54,216 bases of DNA from an uncultured Atopobiaceae bacterium (GTDB lineage: Bacteria; Actinomycetota; Coriobacteriia; Coriobacteriales; Atopobiaceae). The stretch's first letter is position 1. Each line of letters starts with the position of its first letter. The position numbers were made by a program, and so were the translations under genes. The notes under the pieces are model-generated. The model made no database searches. It was not told the DNA's origin and saw only the letters and a list, made by a program, of their open reading frames with translations. Shown piece after piece: positions 35,227 to 42,978 of this stretch. The stretch spans positions 1 through 54,216 of the forward strand of contig CANRLS010000006.1 of the NCBI GenBank assembly GCA_947631545.1, in the 5' to 3' direction.

Positions 35227-36606
35227 GTGGACGCGACCATCATCCCAGCGCACCTCGAAGGCAGCGTCAGGGCTCCGGCCTCGAAGTCCATCGCGCAGCG
35301 GCTCCTCATCCTGGCCGCCCTCGCCGACGCTCCGACGTTCATCGCCATCGAAGGCGAGAGCGCCGACATCGCCGCGACCGTCCGCTGCCTCGCGGCGCTC
35401 GGCGCCCGCATCGTGCTCGCCGAGCGGCGAGAGGGCGACGGCGCCTCCTCCCCTGCCGAGCGCGGGCTTCTGGTCGAGCCCCTTCCCAGAGACCCGTCCG
35501 GCCGCCCCGTCACGCTCTCGCCGGTCACGCTCGATTGCGGGGAATCGGGGGCGACCCTGCGCTTCCTTTTGCCCGTCGTGGGCGCCCTGGGGGCTGAGGC
35601 CACGTTCACGGGCGATGGGCGCCTCCCCCGGCGCCCGCTCTCACCCCTCGACCGAGAGCTCGCGTCCCATGGGATGCGCCTCTCGCGCGATGGGGGCGAT
35701 GAGCTCCCGCTCACGGTCTTCGGCGCTCTGGAGGGCGGGCGGTTCGAGCTCCCGGGGGATGTGTCGTCGCAATTCGTCTCGGGGCTGCTCCTGGCGGCGC
35801 CGCTTCTCGACGACGACGTCGAGGTGCGCGTCCTCGATCCCTTCGAGAGCCGCCCGTATGTGGGGCTCACCTGCTCGGCGCTCGCCTCATTCGGCGTGGA
35901 CGCCGAGAGCGCGAGGCCCGATGCGCCGGGTGGCGATGAAGGGCCCTTGGAGGGCCCGCGCGCGGCCCCCGCGACGTCCTACCGCGTCTTCGGCGGGGCG
36001 TCCCTCCGCTCCCCCGGCGCCGTCTCGGTCGAGGGCGATTGGTCGCAGGCCGCCTTCTGGCTCGCGGCGGATGCCCTCGGAGCCAGCGTGACCGTGCGCG
36101 GACTCGACCTCAGGAGCGCGCAGGGCGACAGGGCCGTGCTGGCCGCCCTCGCCCTGCTCGGGGTGCGGGTCGTGCGGGAGACCGGGGCCTGCAGGGCCTT
36201 TGCCGAGCGTCCCCGCGCCGCCTCGTTCGACGTGGCCGACACGCCCGACCTCGTGCCGCCGCTCGCGGCCGTCTGCGCCGTCGCCGACGGCGTCTCGCGC
36301 ATCCGCGGCGCCGGCAGGCTCCGCCTGAAGGAGTCCGACCGCCTGGAATCCATCCGACGCGCGCTCGAGGCCTTCGGGGCCAGGGCCGCCGTGGAGGGCG
36401 ACGACCTCGTCATCGAGGGGGTTCCGGAGCTCCATGGCTGCGCCATCGACGCGGCGGGCGACCATCGCATCGCCATGATGGCGGCCGTCTGCGCCCTCAG
36501 GGCCCATGGGAGCGTCATCATCGAAGGCGCCGACTGCGTGGAGAAGAGCTACCCGACCTTCTTCGAAGACTATCGGGCGCTCGGTGGCACGGTGAGGGAG
36601 AACTGA
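35227..36606 (+). CDS. aroA: 3-phosphoshikimate 1-carboxyvinyltransferase (EPSP synthase)
   Basis: AroA transfers the enolpyruvyl group from PEP to shikimate 3-phosphate. The 459-residue protein has the N-terminal PASKSIAQR, the PEP-loop segment LDCGESGATLRF, DVSSQFVSG, and near the C-terminus RLKESDR and AGDHRIAMM. The PEP-loop form CGESGATLR differs from the NAGTAMR of enterobacterial enzymes, which is common among clostridia-like and other anaerobic lineages. The start is a GTG with GGAGG upstream. It lies 13 bp after aroB and is followed by aroC. Confidence 0.95.
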   Translation: MDATIIPAHLEGSVRAPASKSIAQRLLILAALADAPTFIAIEGESADIAATVRCLAALGARIVLAERREGDGASSPAERGLLVEPLPRDPSGRPVTLSPVTLDCGESGATLRFLLPVVGALGAEATFTGDGRLPRRPLSPLDRELASHGMRLSRDGGDELPLTVFGALEGGRFELPGDVSSQFVSGLLLAAPLLDDDVEVRVLDPFESRPYVGLTCSALASFGVDAESARPDAPGGDEGPLEGPRAAPATSYRVFGGASLRSPGAVSVEGDWSQAAFWLAADALGASVTVRGLDLRSAQGDRAVLAALALLGVRVVRETGACRAFAERPRAASFDVADTPDLVPPLAAVCAVADGVSRIRGAGRLRLKESDRLESIRRALEAFGARAAVEGDDLVIEGVPELHGCAIDAAGDHRIAMMAAVCALRAHGSVIIEGADCVEKSYPTFFEDYRALGGTVREN

Positions 36607-36608
36607 CC

Positions 36609-37733
36609 ATGAACACGTTCGGAGAGGCCCTGAAGGTCACCGTCTTCGGCCAGTCCCACGCCCCTGCCGTGGGCTGCGTGCTCGAGGGCCTCCCGGCGGG
36701 CATGGCCATCGACAGGGAGGCCCTCGCCGCCTTCATGGCGAGGCGGGCCCCCGGGAGCTCCCCCACCTCGACCAGGCGCAAAGAGGCCGATGAGGTGACG
36801 ATCATCGCCGGGCTGAACCCCAAGGGCGAGACCTCCGGCGCTCCCATCGCGCTCACGATCCCCAACGGCGACACGCGCTCCGGCGACTACGCGGCGATGG
36901 GCAAGGTGCCCCGTCCGGGCCACGCCGACCTCGTGGCCTGGCGGCGCTGGGGCGATGCCTGGGATCGCGCCGGCGGGGGACAGTTCTCCGGCCGCCTGAC
37001 GGCTCCCCTCTGCGCCGCGGGCGCCCTCTGCCTGCAGTGGCTCGAGCGCCAGGGCATCGCCATCGCCGCCCACGCGCTCGCGATCGGGGCGATCGGCGAT
37101 GAGCCGTTTCGCGCCCGAACCCTCGACGAGAGGTCCCGCCGGCGCCTGTCGGCCCAGATCGAGAGCCTGCGAGACGGGCGCTCCTTCCCCACCATCGACG
37201 AGGCCCGGGGCTGGGTCATGGAGAAGGCCATCCAGGAGGCGGCCTCGGAGGGCGATTCCCTGGGCGGCGTCATCGAGATCGTCGCCACTGGCGTCCCTCG
37301 GGACCTCGGAGACCCCATGTTCGACGGCGTGGAGAACGTCCTCGCCCGGGCGCTCTTCGCCATTCCCGCGGTGAAGGGCGTCGATTTCGGAGCGGGATTC
37401 GGCGCGGCCTCCCTCAAGGGCTCGGAGGACAACGACCCCTACGCCATCGATGATGATGGCGAGGTCTCCATCGCCAAGAACGATGCCGGCGGGATTCTGG
37501 GCGGCATCACCACCGGAGCGCCGCTCCTCGCGAGGATCGCCCTGAAGCCCACCTCCTCCATCGCCAAGCGCCAGCGCTCGGTCGACCTCGAGACGATGCG
37601 GGCGATCGAGCTCCGCGTGAAGGGCCGCCACGACCCCTGCGTGGTGCCGAGGGCCGTCCCCGTCGCCGAGGCTCTCTTCGCCCTGGCCATCGGCGACCTC
37701 ATGCTCTCGAAGCGGGCCTTCGAGAGGCTCTAG
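36609..37733 (+). CDS. aroC: Chorismate synthase
   Basis: AroC eliminates phosphate from EPSP to form chorismate and needs reduced FMN. The 374-residue protein contains RPGHADL with the second catalytic His, AGGGQFSGR, GGILGGITTG, KPTSSIAK and the C-terminal GRHDPCVVPRAVPV. The first conserved motif reads FGQSHAPAVG, where most enzymes have FGESHG; the His is kept. It is the last gene of the plus-strand unit and converges with the nucleoside hydrolase gene. Confidence 0.95.
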   Translation: MNTFGEALKVTVFGQSHAPAVGCVLEGLPAGMAIDREALAAFMARRAPGSSPTSTRRKEADEVTIIAGLNPKGETSGAPIALTIPNGDTRSGDYAAMGKVPRPGHADLVAWRRWGDAWDRAGGGQFSGRLTAPLCAAGALCLQWLERQGIAIAAHALAIGAIGDEPFRARTLDERSRRRLSAQIESLRDGRSFPTIDEARGWVMEKAIQEAASEGDSLGGVIEIVATGVPRDLGDPMFDGVENVLARALFAIPAVKGVDFGAGFGAASLKGSEDNDPYAIDDDGEVSIAKNDAGGILGGITTGAPLLARIALKPTSSIAKRQRSVDLETMRAIELRVKGRHDPCVVPRAVPVAEALFALAIGDLMLSKRAFERL

Positions 37734-37775
37734 GCGTCTGGCGAAGAGCCGTCCCTCGGTGCCCGCAACCGGCCC

Positions 37776-37795
37776 AGCCGGAGGCGAGACCGGCT
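37776..37795. terminator. Weak hairpin between convergent operons
   Basis: A 6-bp perfect inverted repeat (AGCCGG/CCGGCT) with an 8-nt loop lies in the 61 bp between the convergent aroC and nucleoside hydrolase genes. It is the only stem I find there; it is short and lacks a T-run. Confidence 0.25.
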
Positions 37796-38751
37796 CAGCG
37801 CCCCCGGAGCGCTCGCTCGAGGCGTTCCTCGAAGTCGCGGAGGAAGCGATCGACGTCGACGTCCATGGCCACGGCGTGGGGCTTCCGCGCTCGGGGAAGA
37901 TCGGCCAGCCGCTGGAAGAGGCGGCCGTTGAGCGGCCCCTCCGTCTCGCAGCTGAGCGCCATGGGCACGCAGTCGACGACCAGCGGATCTCGGGCGACGG
38001 CCACGGCGAGCGGGTCGTGGAGGGGGCAGCCGTCCCTTCCCGGGTAGCGTCCCTCGTAGGAGTCCATGTAGAAGTCGACGATGGCGGCGAGGGCCTCGCC
38101 GGCAGGGCCCGCGTCGCGCCATCGCTCGAGCGCCCCTCGGGGCAGGAACGCCCGCATCGTCACGTCGAGGCCGACGAGGGTGAGCGGGAGGCCGCTTTCG
38201 AGCACGCGCCTCGCCGATGCGGGATCGGCCGCGATGTTGGCCTCGGCGACGGCGCTCACGTTGCCCTCGCAGCTGACGGCGCCGCCCATCACCGTGACGG
38301 ATCCGGCCGCGAAGAGCGCATCCGGGTCCTCGTCGAGCGCCGCGGCGAGGTTCGTGAGCGGACCGGTGGCCACGACGGCGAGCTCGCTCCCCCATTCGCG
38401 GCAGAGCCGGTTGATGGCGCTGGGAGCGGTCGGCGCCTCGGCCCGCCTCGAGGGCGCCGGAGGTCGCCAACGACCGAGGCCCCGTGGCCCATGGATCCTC
38501 CTCACGGAGGGATCGGGCTCCCATGGGAGCTCGGCGCCGCGGGCTCCGACGGCCCCGGGATGGACTGGGACGAGACGGGCCCCGAGCGCATCGAGCACGC
38601 TCATCGCGTTCTCCTGCGCTTCCCGCTGGGAGACGTTCCCGAAGACGGCGGTCACCGCCAGGAGCTCCAGATCGGGACCGCCGAGGGCGTAGGCGATGGC
38701 CAGCGCGTCATCGGCGCCCACGTCCAGGTCGAGGAGCAGCTTCCGAGCCAC
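37795..38751 (-). CDS. Inosine-uridine-preferring nucleoside hydrolase family protein
   Basis: This family cleaves ribonucleosides to base and ribose. The 318-residue protein has the N-terminal calcium-binding Asp cluster LDLDVGADDA, ATGPLTNLA, VMGGAV, and the active-site region PLHDPLAV. The last 25 residues include a DVDVDRFLRDF ending typical of the family. The start is a GTG at 38751, 15 bp after the aroQ fusion gene, so the two are probably one transcript. Its substrate is unknown; the tie with a shikimate gene is unexplained. Confidence 0.9.
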   Translation of the reverse strand: MARKLLLDLDVGADDALAIAYALGGPDLELLAVTAVFGNVSQREAQENAMSVLDALGARLVPVHPGAVGARGAELPWEPDPSVRRIHGPRGLGRWRPPAPSRRAEAPTAPSAINRLCREWGSELAVVATGPLTNLAAALDEDPDALFAAGSVTVMGGAVSCEGNVSAVAEANIAADPASARRVLESGLPLTLVGLDVTMRAFLPRGALERWRDAGPAGEALAAIVDFYMDSYEGRYPGRDGCPLHDPLAVAVARDPLVVDCVPMALSCETEGPLNGRLFQRLADLPRARKPHAVAMDVDVDRFLRDFEERLERALRGR

Positions 38752-38766
38752 GGCGCTCGCCCCGTG

Positions 38767-39687
38767 CTAGCGCTTCGCCCTGAGGTGCTCGGCCAGGATC
38801 TGGAGGGCGTGGACGTAGCCCTCGAGCCCCTCTCCGATCACGCAGGCGATGCAGGCGTTTCGCACGTAGGAGACCTGCCGGAAGTCCTCTCGCTCGGGGA
38901 CGTCGGAGACATGCACCTCGACGCAGGGGATCGCCACCGCCTTGAGCGCATCCAGAATGGCGACCGAGGTATGGGTGTAGGCGGCGGGGTTCATGACGAT
39001 GCCGTCGAAGAGGCCCCGCGCATCCTGGATGGCATCCACGATGTCGCCCTCGTGGTTCGACTGGATGCAGCGCACCTCGTCGAAGCCTAGGTCCAACCCG
39101 GCCTCCCGGCAGAGGTCGATGAGGTCCTCGTAGGACCTGCGCCCGTAGATGCCGGGCTCGCGGAGGCCGAGCAGGTTCATGTTCGGCCCGTTGATGACGA
39201 GCGCCTTCAGGCTGCCCGCCCCTTCGGCATCGGAGCGCTCCCCGCCCTTGGGCTCGTCGACCATGGAGAGGAGCTCCCTCAGATGGTCCAGGTCCTGGCG
39301 GTCGAGCTGGCGCGGCTCGGCGGGCGAGAGGTAGTCCTTGCCGAGGATCCTCACGCCCCTCCTGTTCTGGGTCTTCCTGCGCGATGCGACCGGCGAGATG
39401 CCGTTCACCGCCTTGGCGTTCCTCGACGAGAGGGGCCTGCCCGTGAGGGACGCCACGGCGCGTCCGATGGCCTCGACCACCGCTGGGCCGAAGACCACCT
39501 CCACGCCCGAGGCGCCTCGCGGTCGCACCGAAAGGACTCGATGGATCGAGGCGATGTCTTGGTAGTTCGCAAGTTCAGGGTGCGCAAGCTCCAGGCGAAG
39601 CCGGGTCATGCACATGGAGACGGAGCTGACGTTGTCGCTTCCGCCTAGCGCATCGAGGAGCCTGCGCGCCGTCATGGTCGAGTCCAT
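38767..39687 (-). CDS. aroQ: PTS EIIB-like domain fused to type II 3-dehydroquinate dehydratase
   Basis: The C-terminal part (residues about 160-306) is a complete type II dehydroquinate dehydratase, which forms 3-dehydroshikimate. It has NGPNMNLLGLREPGIYG with Arg176 and Tyr181, QSNHEGDIVDAI, NPAAYTHTSVAILDAL, the catalytic His259 in EVHVSD, and the final FRQVSY. In front of it residues about 6-83 resemble the glucose-family PTS EIIB domain: LGGSDNV, then VSMCMTRLRL with a Cys at position 26 where EIIB is phosphorylated, and VEVVFGP at the end. A 75-residue basic linker joins the two. The domain may report sugar or PTS status to the pathway; this is inference. It precedes the nucleoside hydrolase gene. 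Confidence 0.88.
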   Translation of the reverse strand: MDSTMTARRLLDALGGSDNVSSVSMCMTRLRLELAHPELANYQDIASIHRVLSVRPRGASGVEVVFGPAVVEAIGRAVASLTGRPLSSRNAKAVNGISPVASRRKTQNRRGVRILGKDYLSPAEPRQLDRQDLDHLRELLSMVDEPKGGERSDAEGAGSLKALVINGPNMNLLGLREPGIYGRRSYEDLIDLCREAGLDLGFDEVRCIQSNHEGDIVDAIQDARGLFDGIVMNPAAYTHTSVAILDALKAVAIPCVEVHVSDVPEREDFRQVSYVRNACIACVIGEGLEGYVHALQILAEHLRAKR

Positions 39688-39976
39688 GAGGACCGCCGAT
39701 CTACTACGGCAAGTCCCACGACAAGGGAAGGCTCTCGCCTGATCCTTATGACGTCGGGGGGACGTGCGTTCTGGTACCGACTACACACTGCCACGGAAGG
39801 GCGACGTTTCGGCATTCAGGTATGTGAGCGGCGGGACCGTCCGCCAAAAGGTCGCTCCAACCGTTCGAGCGTCGCGATTCATGGACGAGCGATGGAGCGT
39901 CCATGGAGATTCCATGCGCACGTCCCATTCGCGCAGACGGCGGTGCGATGCGTCGGGCACTCCGTCGGAGGCGCGC
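39688..39976 (-). promoter_or_regulatory. 289-bp upstream region of the aroQ fusion with an inverted repeat
   Basis: This stretch between the aroE-aroK fusion and the aroQ fusion encodes no convincing protein. An inverted repeat CATGGACG (39880-39887) and CGTCCATG (39898-39905) with a 10-nt gap sits among further CATGGA-like units up to about 39917. A GC hairpin (about 39830-39846) lies nearby. It should carry the promoter of the aroQ transcript. I find no T-box or known riboswitch signature. Confidence 0.35.
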
Positions 39977-41392
39977 TCAGAGACCGAGGAGCTCCTTCAC
40001 GAGGAGCGCGTCGCCCTCGGCCGTGCCCGTACAGGCGATCTCCAGATCGGCCCACTCCCTGTACCAACCCATCCGGCGCGCCGCCAGGGCCTCGACCCCG
40101 TGGGCGGCCGTGATGGGGCGCCCGTCCCTCGCGAGCTCCTCCAGCGGCCGTTCGAGGAAGACGACGTAGCCGTTCTCGCGCAGGAGGTCGAGGTTCTCGG
40201 GGCGCTCGACGACGCCGCCGCCGCAGGCCACGACGAGGCCCGTTCCCTTCGCCGTCTCGGCGAGCCTCTCGGTCTCGACCTTCCGGAAGGCCGCCTCGCC
40301 GTGCTCGACGATGTAGTCGGCCGGCGAGATGCCGCACTCGACGGTGAAGGCGTCGTCGAGATCCACGAAGGGGCGCCCGACGAGGTGCGCGAGCCTGCGC
40401 GCGCAGCCGGTCTTCCCACAGCCGGGCATGCCGATGAAGAAGATGTCGCGGGTCTCGCGCTCGAGCGTGCCCAGGGTGAGTTCGAGGAGATCCTCTGAAA
40501 GACCCTTGCCCTGGAAGAGCTCGCTCGAGGCGAAGGCCTGGCCCACGAGCATGGCGAGGCCCCCGGCGACGGGGAGGCCCAGGCGCTCGGCCCGGAGGAT
40601 GAGCCCCGTGCGCGCGGGGTTGTAGATGATGTCGATGACGCCCCGGAGCCCCGAGAGGCCCGCGAGCACGGTCTCGGCCAAGGGCGATGCCGGGCATGCC
40701 GGATACATCCCCACGGGCGTCGCGTTCACCACGAGCGCCGCATCCCCGTGGCGCTCGAGGAGCGTGTCATAGCCCTCCGGCCCCCTCCTCGAGATGATGG
40801 CCACGCTCATGCCGGCGGCCTCGAGGACGGCCCGGAGCGCGACGGACGCGCCGCCCGATCCGAGCACCAGCGCCTCCCGTCCCGCGAGGACGGCTTCGGG
40901 CTCGGCGTCGAAGGCCCGCGCGCAGAACCGCTCCAGGAGCCAGCGAAAGCCCCGAACGTCCGTGTTGTCCGCATAGATGGAGCCGTCGTCTCGACGGATG
41001 AGCGTATTCGCGGCGCCGACCCTGCGGCAGGTATCGCTCGCCTCGTCGGCGAGCGCGAGCGCCTCCCTCTTGTAGGGGATGGTCACATTGATGCCGCGCC
41101 AGGGCCCTTCGCGCAAGAACCCCTCCACCTCATCCGGCTCGCGCTCGAAGAGCCCGTAGGGGGAGCTTCCCAGAAGGGAGTGGATGCGAGGCGACCAGGA
41201 GTGGCCGAGGCGCCGGCCCAGAAGGCCGAACACCGGCTCATCGGCACCGTCGGCCTCCCTGGCGGCCGAGGCGGCGTCCAACTTGCCCGCGATGGCGTCG
41301 GCCGCGGGCGCGATCGTCTCGTCGGCCGGCGTGAGCCCGAGCGGCGGCTCCTCGAAGATCTCCTCCCTGAGCGCCCCGCCTGTCCGCCGCAT
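39977..41392 (-). CDS. Bifunctional shikimate dehydrogenase/shikimate kinase
   Basis: This 471-residue fusion performs two consecutive steps: reduction of 3-dehydroshikimate and phosphorylation of shikimate. Residues about 53-310 are an AroE domain with SWSPRIHS, NVTIPYK (catalytic Lys108), DNTD (Asp145) and the NADP fold LGSGGASVA. Residues about 316-471 are an AroK domain with P-loop GMPGCGKT at 321-328, LDDAF, and CGGGVV. The first 52 residues are an Ala/Glu-rich extension without a known fold. The ATG overlaps the pheA stop codon as TGATG. Confidence 0.94.
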   Translation of the reverse strand: MRRTGGALREEIFEEPPLGLTPADETIAPAADAIAGKLDAASAAREADGADEPVFGLLGRRLGHSWSPRIHSLLGSSPYGLFEREPDEVEGFLREGPWRGINVTIPYKREALALADEASDTCRRVGAANTLIRRDDGSIYADNTDVRGFRWLLERFCARAFDAEPEAVLAGREALVLGSGGASVALRAVLEAAGMSVAIISRRGPEGYDTLLERHGDAALVVNATPVGMYPACPASPLAETVLAGLSGLRGVIDIIYNPARTGLILRAERLGLPVAGGLAMLVGQAFASSELFQGKGLSEDLLELTLGTLERETRDIFFIGMPGCGKTGCARRLAHLVGRPFVDLDDAFTVECGISPADYIVEHGEAAFRKVETERLAETAKGTGLVVACGGGVVERPENLDLLRENGYVVFLERPLEELARDGRPITAAHGVEALAARRMGWYREWADLEIACTGTAEGDALLVKELLGL

Positions 41393-42537
41393 CAGACGAC
41401 CTCGGAGTAGGAGCCGAGATAGCGGAACTCCTCGCAGACGTCTCCCAGGGAGCCAAGCAGGCGATGGAACTCGGGGGCCGTCACCGGGCAATCCATGTCG
41501 AAGTAGAACGCGTAGTCGAACTCGCGATCGGGCAGCGGCCGGCTCTCGAGCTTGGAGAGGTTGATGTCGAAGCTGTAGAAGCGCGCGAGCACCTTGTAGA
41601 GGGCGCCGGGCTCGTCGGAGGTGACCACCCAGAGCGAGGTGCGATCGGCCCCGGGATAGATCTCGAGGTCCTTCGAGATGCAGGCGAAGCGCGTGTAGTT
41701 GTTGCCCATGTCCTGCACGCCGCGCTTCAGCACTTGGAGGTCGTAGAGGCTGGCGCAGCTGTGGCTTCCGAGGGCCGCGGCCGAGAGGTCGTTCGACTCG
41801 GCCACCATCTTGGCCGCGACGGCCGTGTTCTCCACGATGTGGATGGTCACCTCGGGAAGCGCCGCGAGGAAGTTCGCGCACTGCTCGATGGCCTGCTGGT
41901 GCGAGTAGATGTGGCGGATGCCCTCGAGCGTGGCGCCGGGCTTGGCGAGGAGGTTGTGATCGACCTTCACCCGCACGGTGCGGCAGATGTGGAAGTCGTA
42001 GGCGCCCATGAGGTCGTAGACCTGGTTCACGCTTCCCGCCGTGCTGTTCTCGAGCGGGAGCATGCCATAGGAGCAGAAGCCCTGCTCGACGGCCTTGAAG
42101 ACGCCCTCGAAGGTGTCGAAGTACGAGATGGTCGGGTGCTTGAAGAGCTTGTCGGCCGCGAGTTGGGAGTAGGCCCCCTCGACGCCCTGGCACGCGATGA
42201 AGGGGCTCTGGGGGAAGAGGTCCGGCGTGGAGACGATCGCCTCCTTCACCTCGCGGACGAGCGCGCTCTCGTCGGTGGAGAGGGCGTTCTGGTTCGCGCT
42301 CGAGACCTCCATGATGAGGTTGAAGAGCACGATGGCGTAATCGCGCAGGTCCTCGGGCACCTTGCCGGCGACGTCGGCGAGCTTCGCGCGCTCCCGCGCC
42401 CTGTCGAGCACGGGCAGCCCCCGCTCGCTCTTGTAGGCGCCGATTTCGTCGGTCGTGGCCATGCGCTGGCAGAAGAGGTCGATGAGCTGGTCGTCGATGG
42501 CATCCACGCGTTCGCGGAGCCGGCTGATATCTTCCAT
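41392..42537 (-). CDS. pheA: Bifunctional chorismate mutase/prephenate dehydratase (P-protein)
   Basis: PheA turns chorismate into prephenate and then phenylpyruvate for phenylalanine synthesis. The 381-residue protein has an AroQ-class mutase domain at about 1-90 (LRERVDAIDDQLIDLF), a dehydratase domain at about 110-285 (QGVEGAYS, PLENSTAGSV, IYSHQQAIEQC, NYTRF), and a C-terminal ACT domain (TSLWVVTSDEPGAL, LESRPLP) for feedback by phenylalanine. I chose the ATG at 42537 over that at 42543 because GAGGA is then at proper distance. aroE-aroK follows directly. Confidence 0.95.
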   Translation of the reverse strand: MEDISRLRERVDAIDDQLIDLFCQRMATTDEIGAYKSERGLPVLDRARERAKLADVAGKVPEDLRDYAIVLFNLIMEVSSANQNALSTDESALVREVKEAIVSTPDLFPQSPFIACQGVEGAYSQLAADKLFKHPTISYFDTFEGVFKAVEQGFCSYGMLPLENSTAGSVNQVYDLMGAYDFHICRTVRVKVDHNLLAKPGATLEGIRHIYSHQQAIEQCANFLAALPEVTIHIVENTAVAAKMVAESNDLSAAALGSHSCASLYDLQVLKRGVQDMGNNYTRFACISKDLEIYPGADRTSLWVVTSDEPGALYKVLARFYSFDINLSKLESRPLPDREFDYAFYFDMDCPVTAPEFHRLLGSLGDVCEEFRYLGSYSEVV

Positions 42538-42612
42538 GTGCATCCTCGATCGGGGGTCGCGGTGAGGCTCGTGCAGCCCCTAAGGATAGTCTGAACGACG
42601 CTCTCGCTCGAC

Positions 42613-42957
42613 CTAGAGGGAGACGGGCCTCGAGGGGTCGCTCGTCCAATCGACCCAGGAACCGCGGTAGTCGAAGATGGACCCGTAGCCGGCCTCCTCG
42701 AGAATCTTGGCCGCCGCGGCCGAACGGACGCCCGTTCGGCAATAGACGACGATCGGCTGGGCCCTCTCGGGCACGAGCCCCTCGACGGCGGCGATGAAGC
42801 GGGCATGGCCCGGATCTTGCGCATGGGGCGTCACCGTGGCGTTGAGGGCGCTCGGGATGTGCCCTGCGAGGAACTCGTCCGGTCGGCGCACGTCGATGAT
42901 GGGCACTTCCCCGATGCGGTCGGCCACGAAGGCCGCGTCGACGATCCGGATGGCCAT
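42613..42957 (-). CDS. Single-domain rhodanese-like protein
   Basis: Small rhodaneses transfer sulfane sulfur. The 114-residue protein has the family starts IIDVRRPDEFLAGHIPSALN and the active loop YCRTGVRSA with the catalytic Cys. It lies 21 bp after ureD on the same strand, so it is probably the last gene of the urease operon, and 75 bp before pheA. Why a rhodanese is placed there is unclear. Confidence 0.88.
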   Translation of the reverse strand: MAIRIVDAAFVADRIGEVPIIDVRRPDEFLAGHIPSALNATVTPHAQDPGHARFIAAVEGLVPERAQPIVVYCRTGVRSAAAAKILEEAGYGSIFDYRGSWVDWTSDPSRPVSL

Positions 42958-42978
42958 GGTCCCTGCCCTTCCCGGCCC

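Noticed and set aside
39746-39928. A 60-codon minus-strand frame before the aroQ fusion
   Set aside because: No ribosome binding site, no recognisable protein features, and it lies in a region with operator-like repeats.
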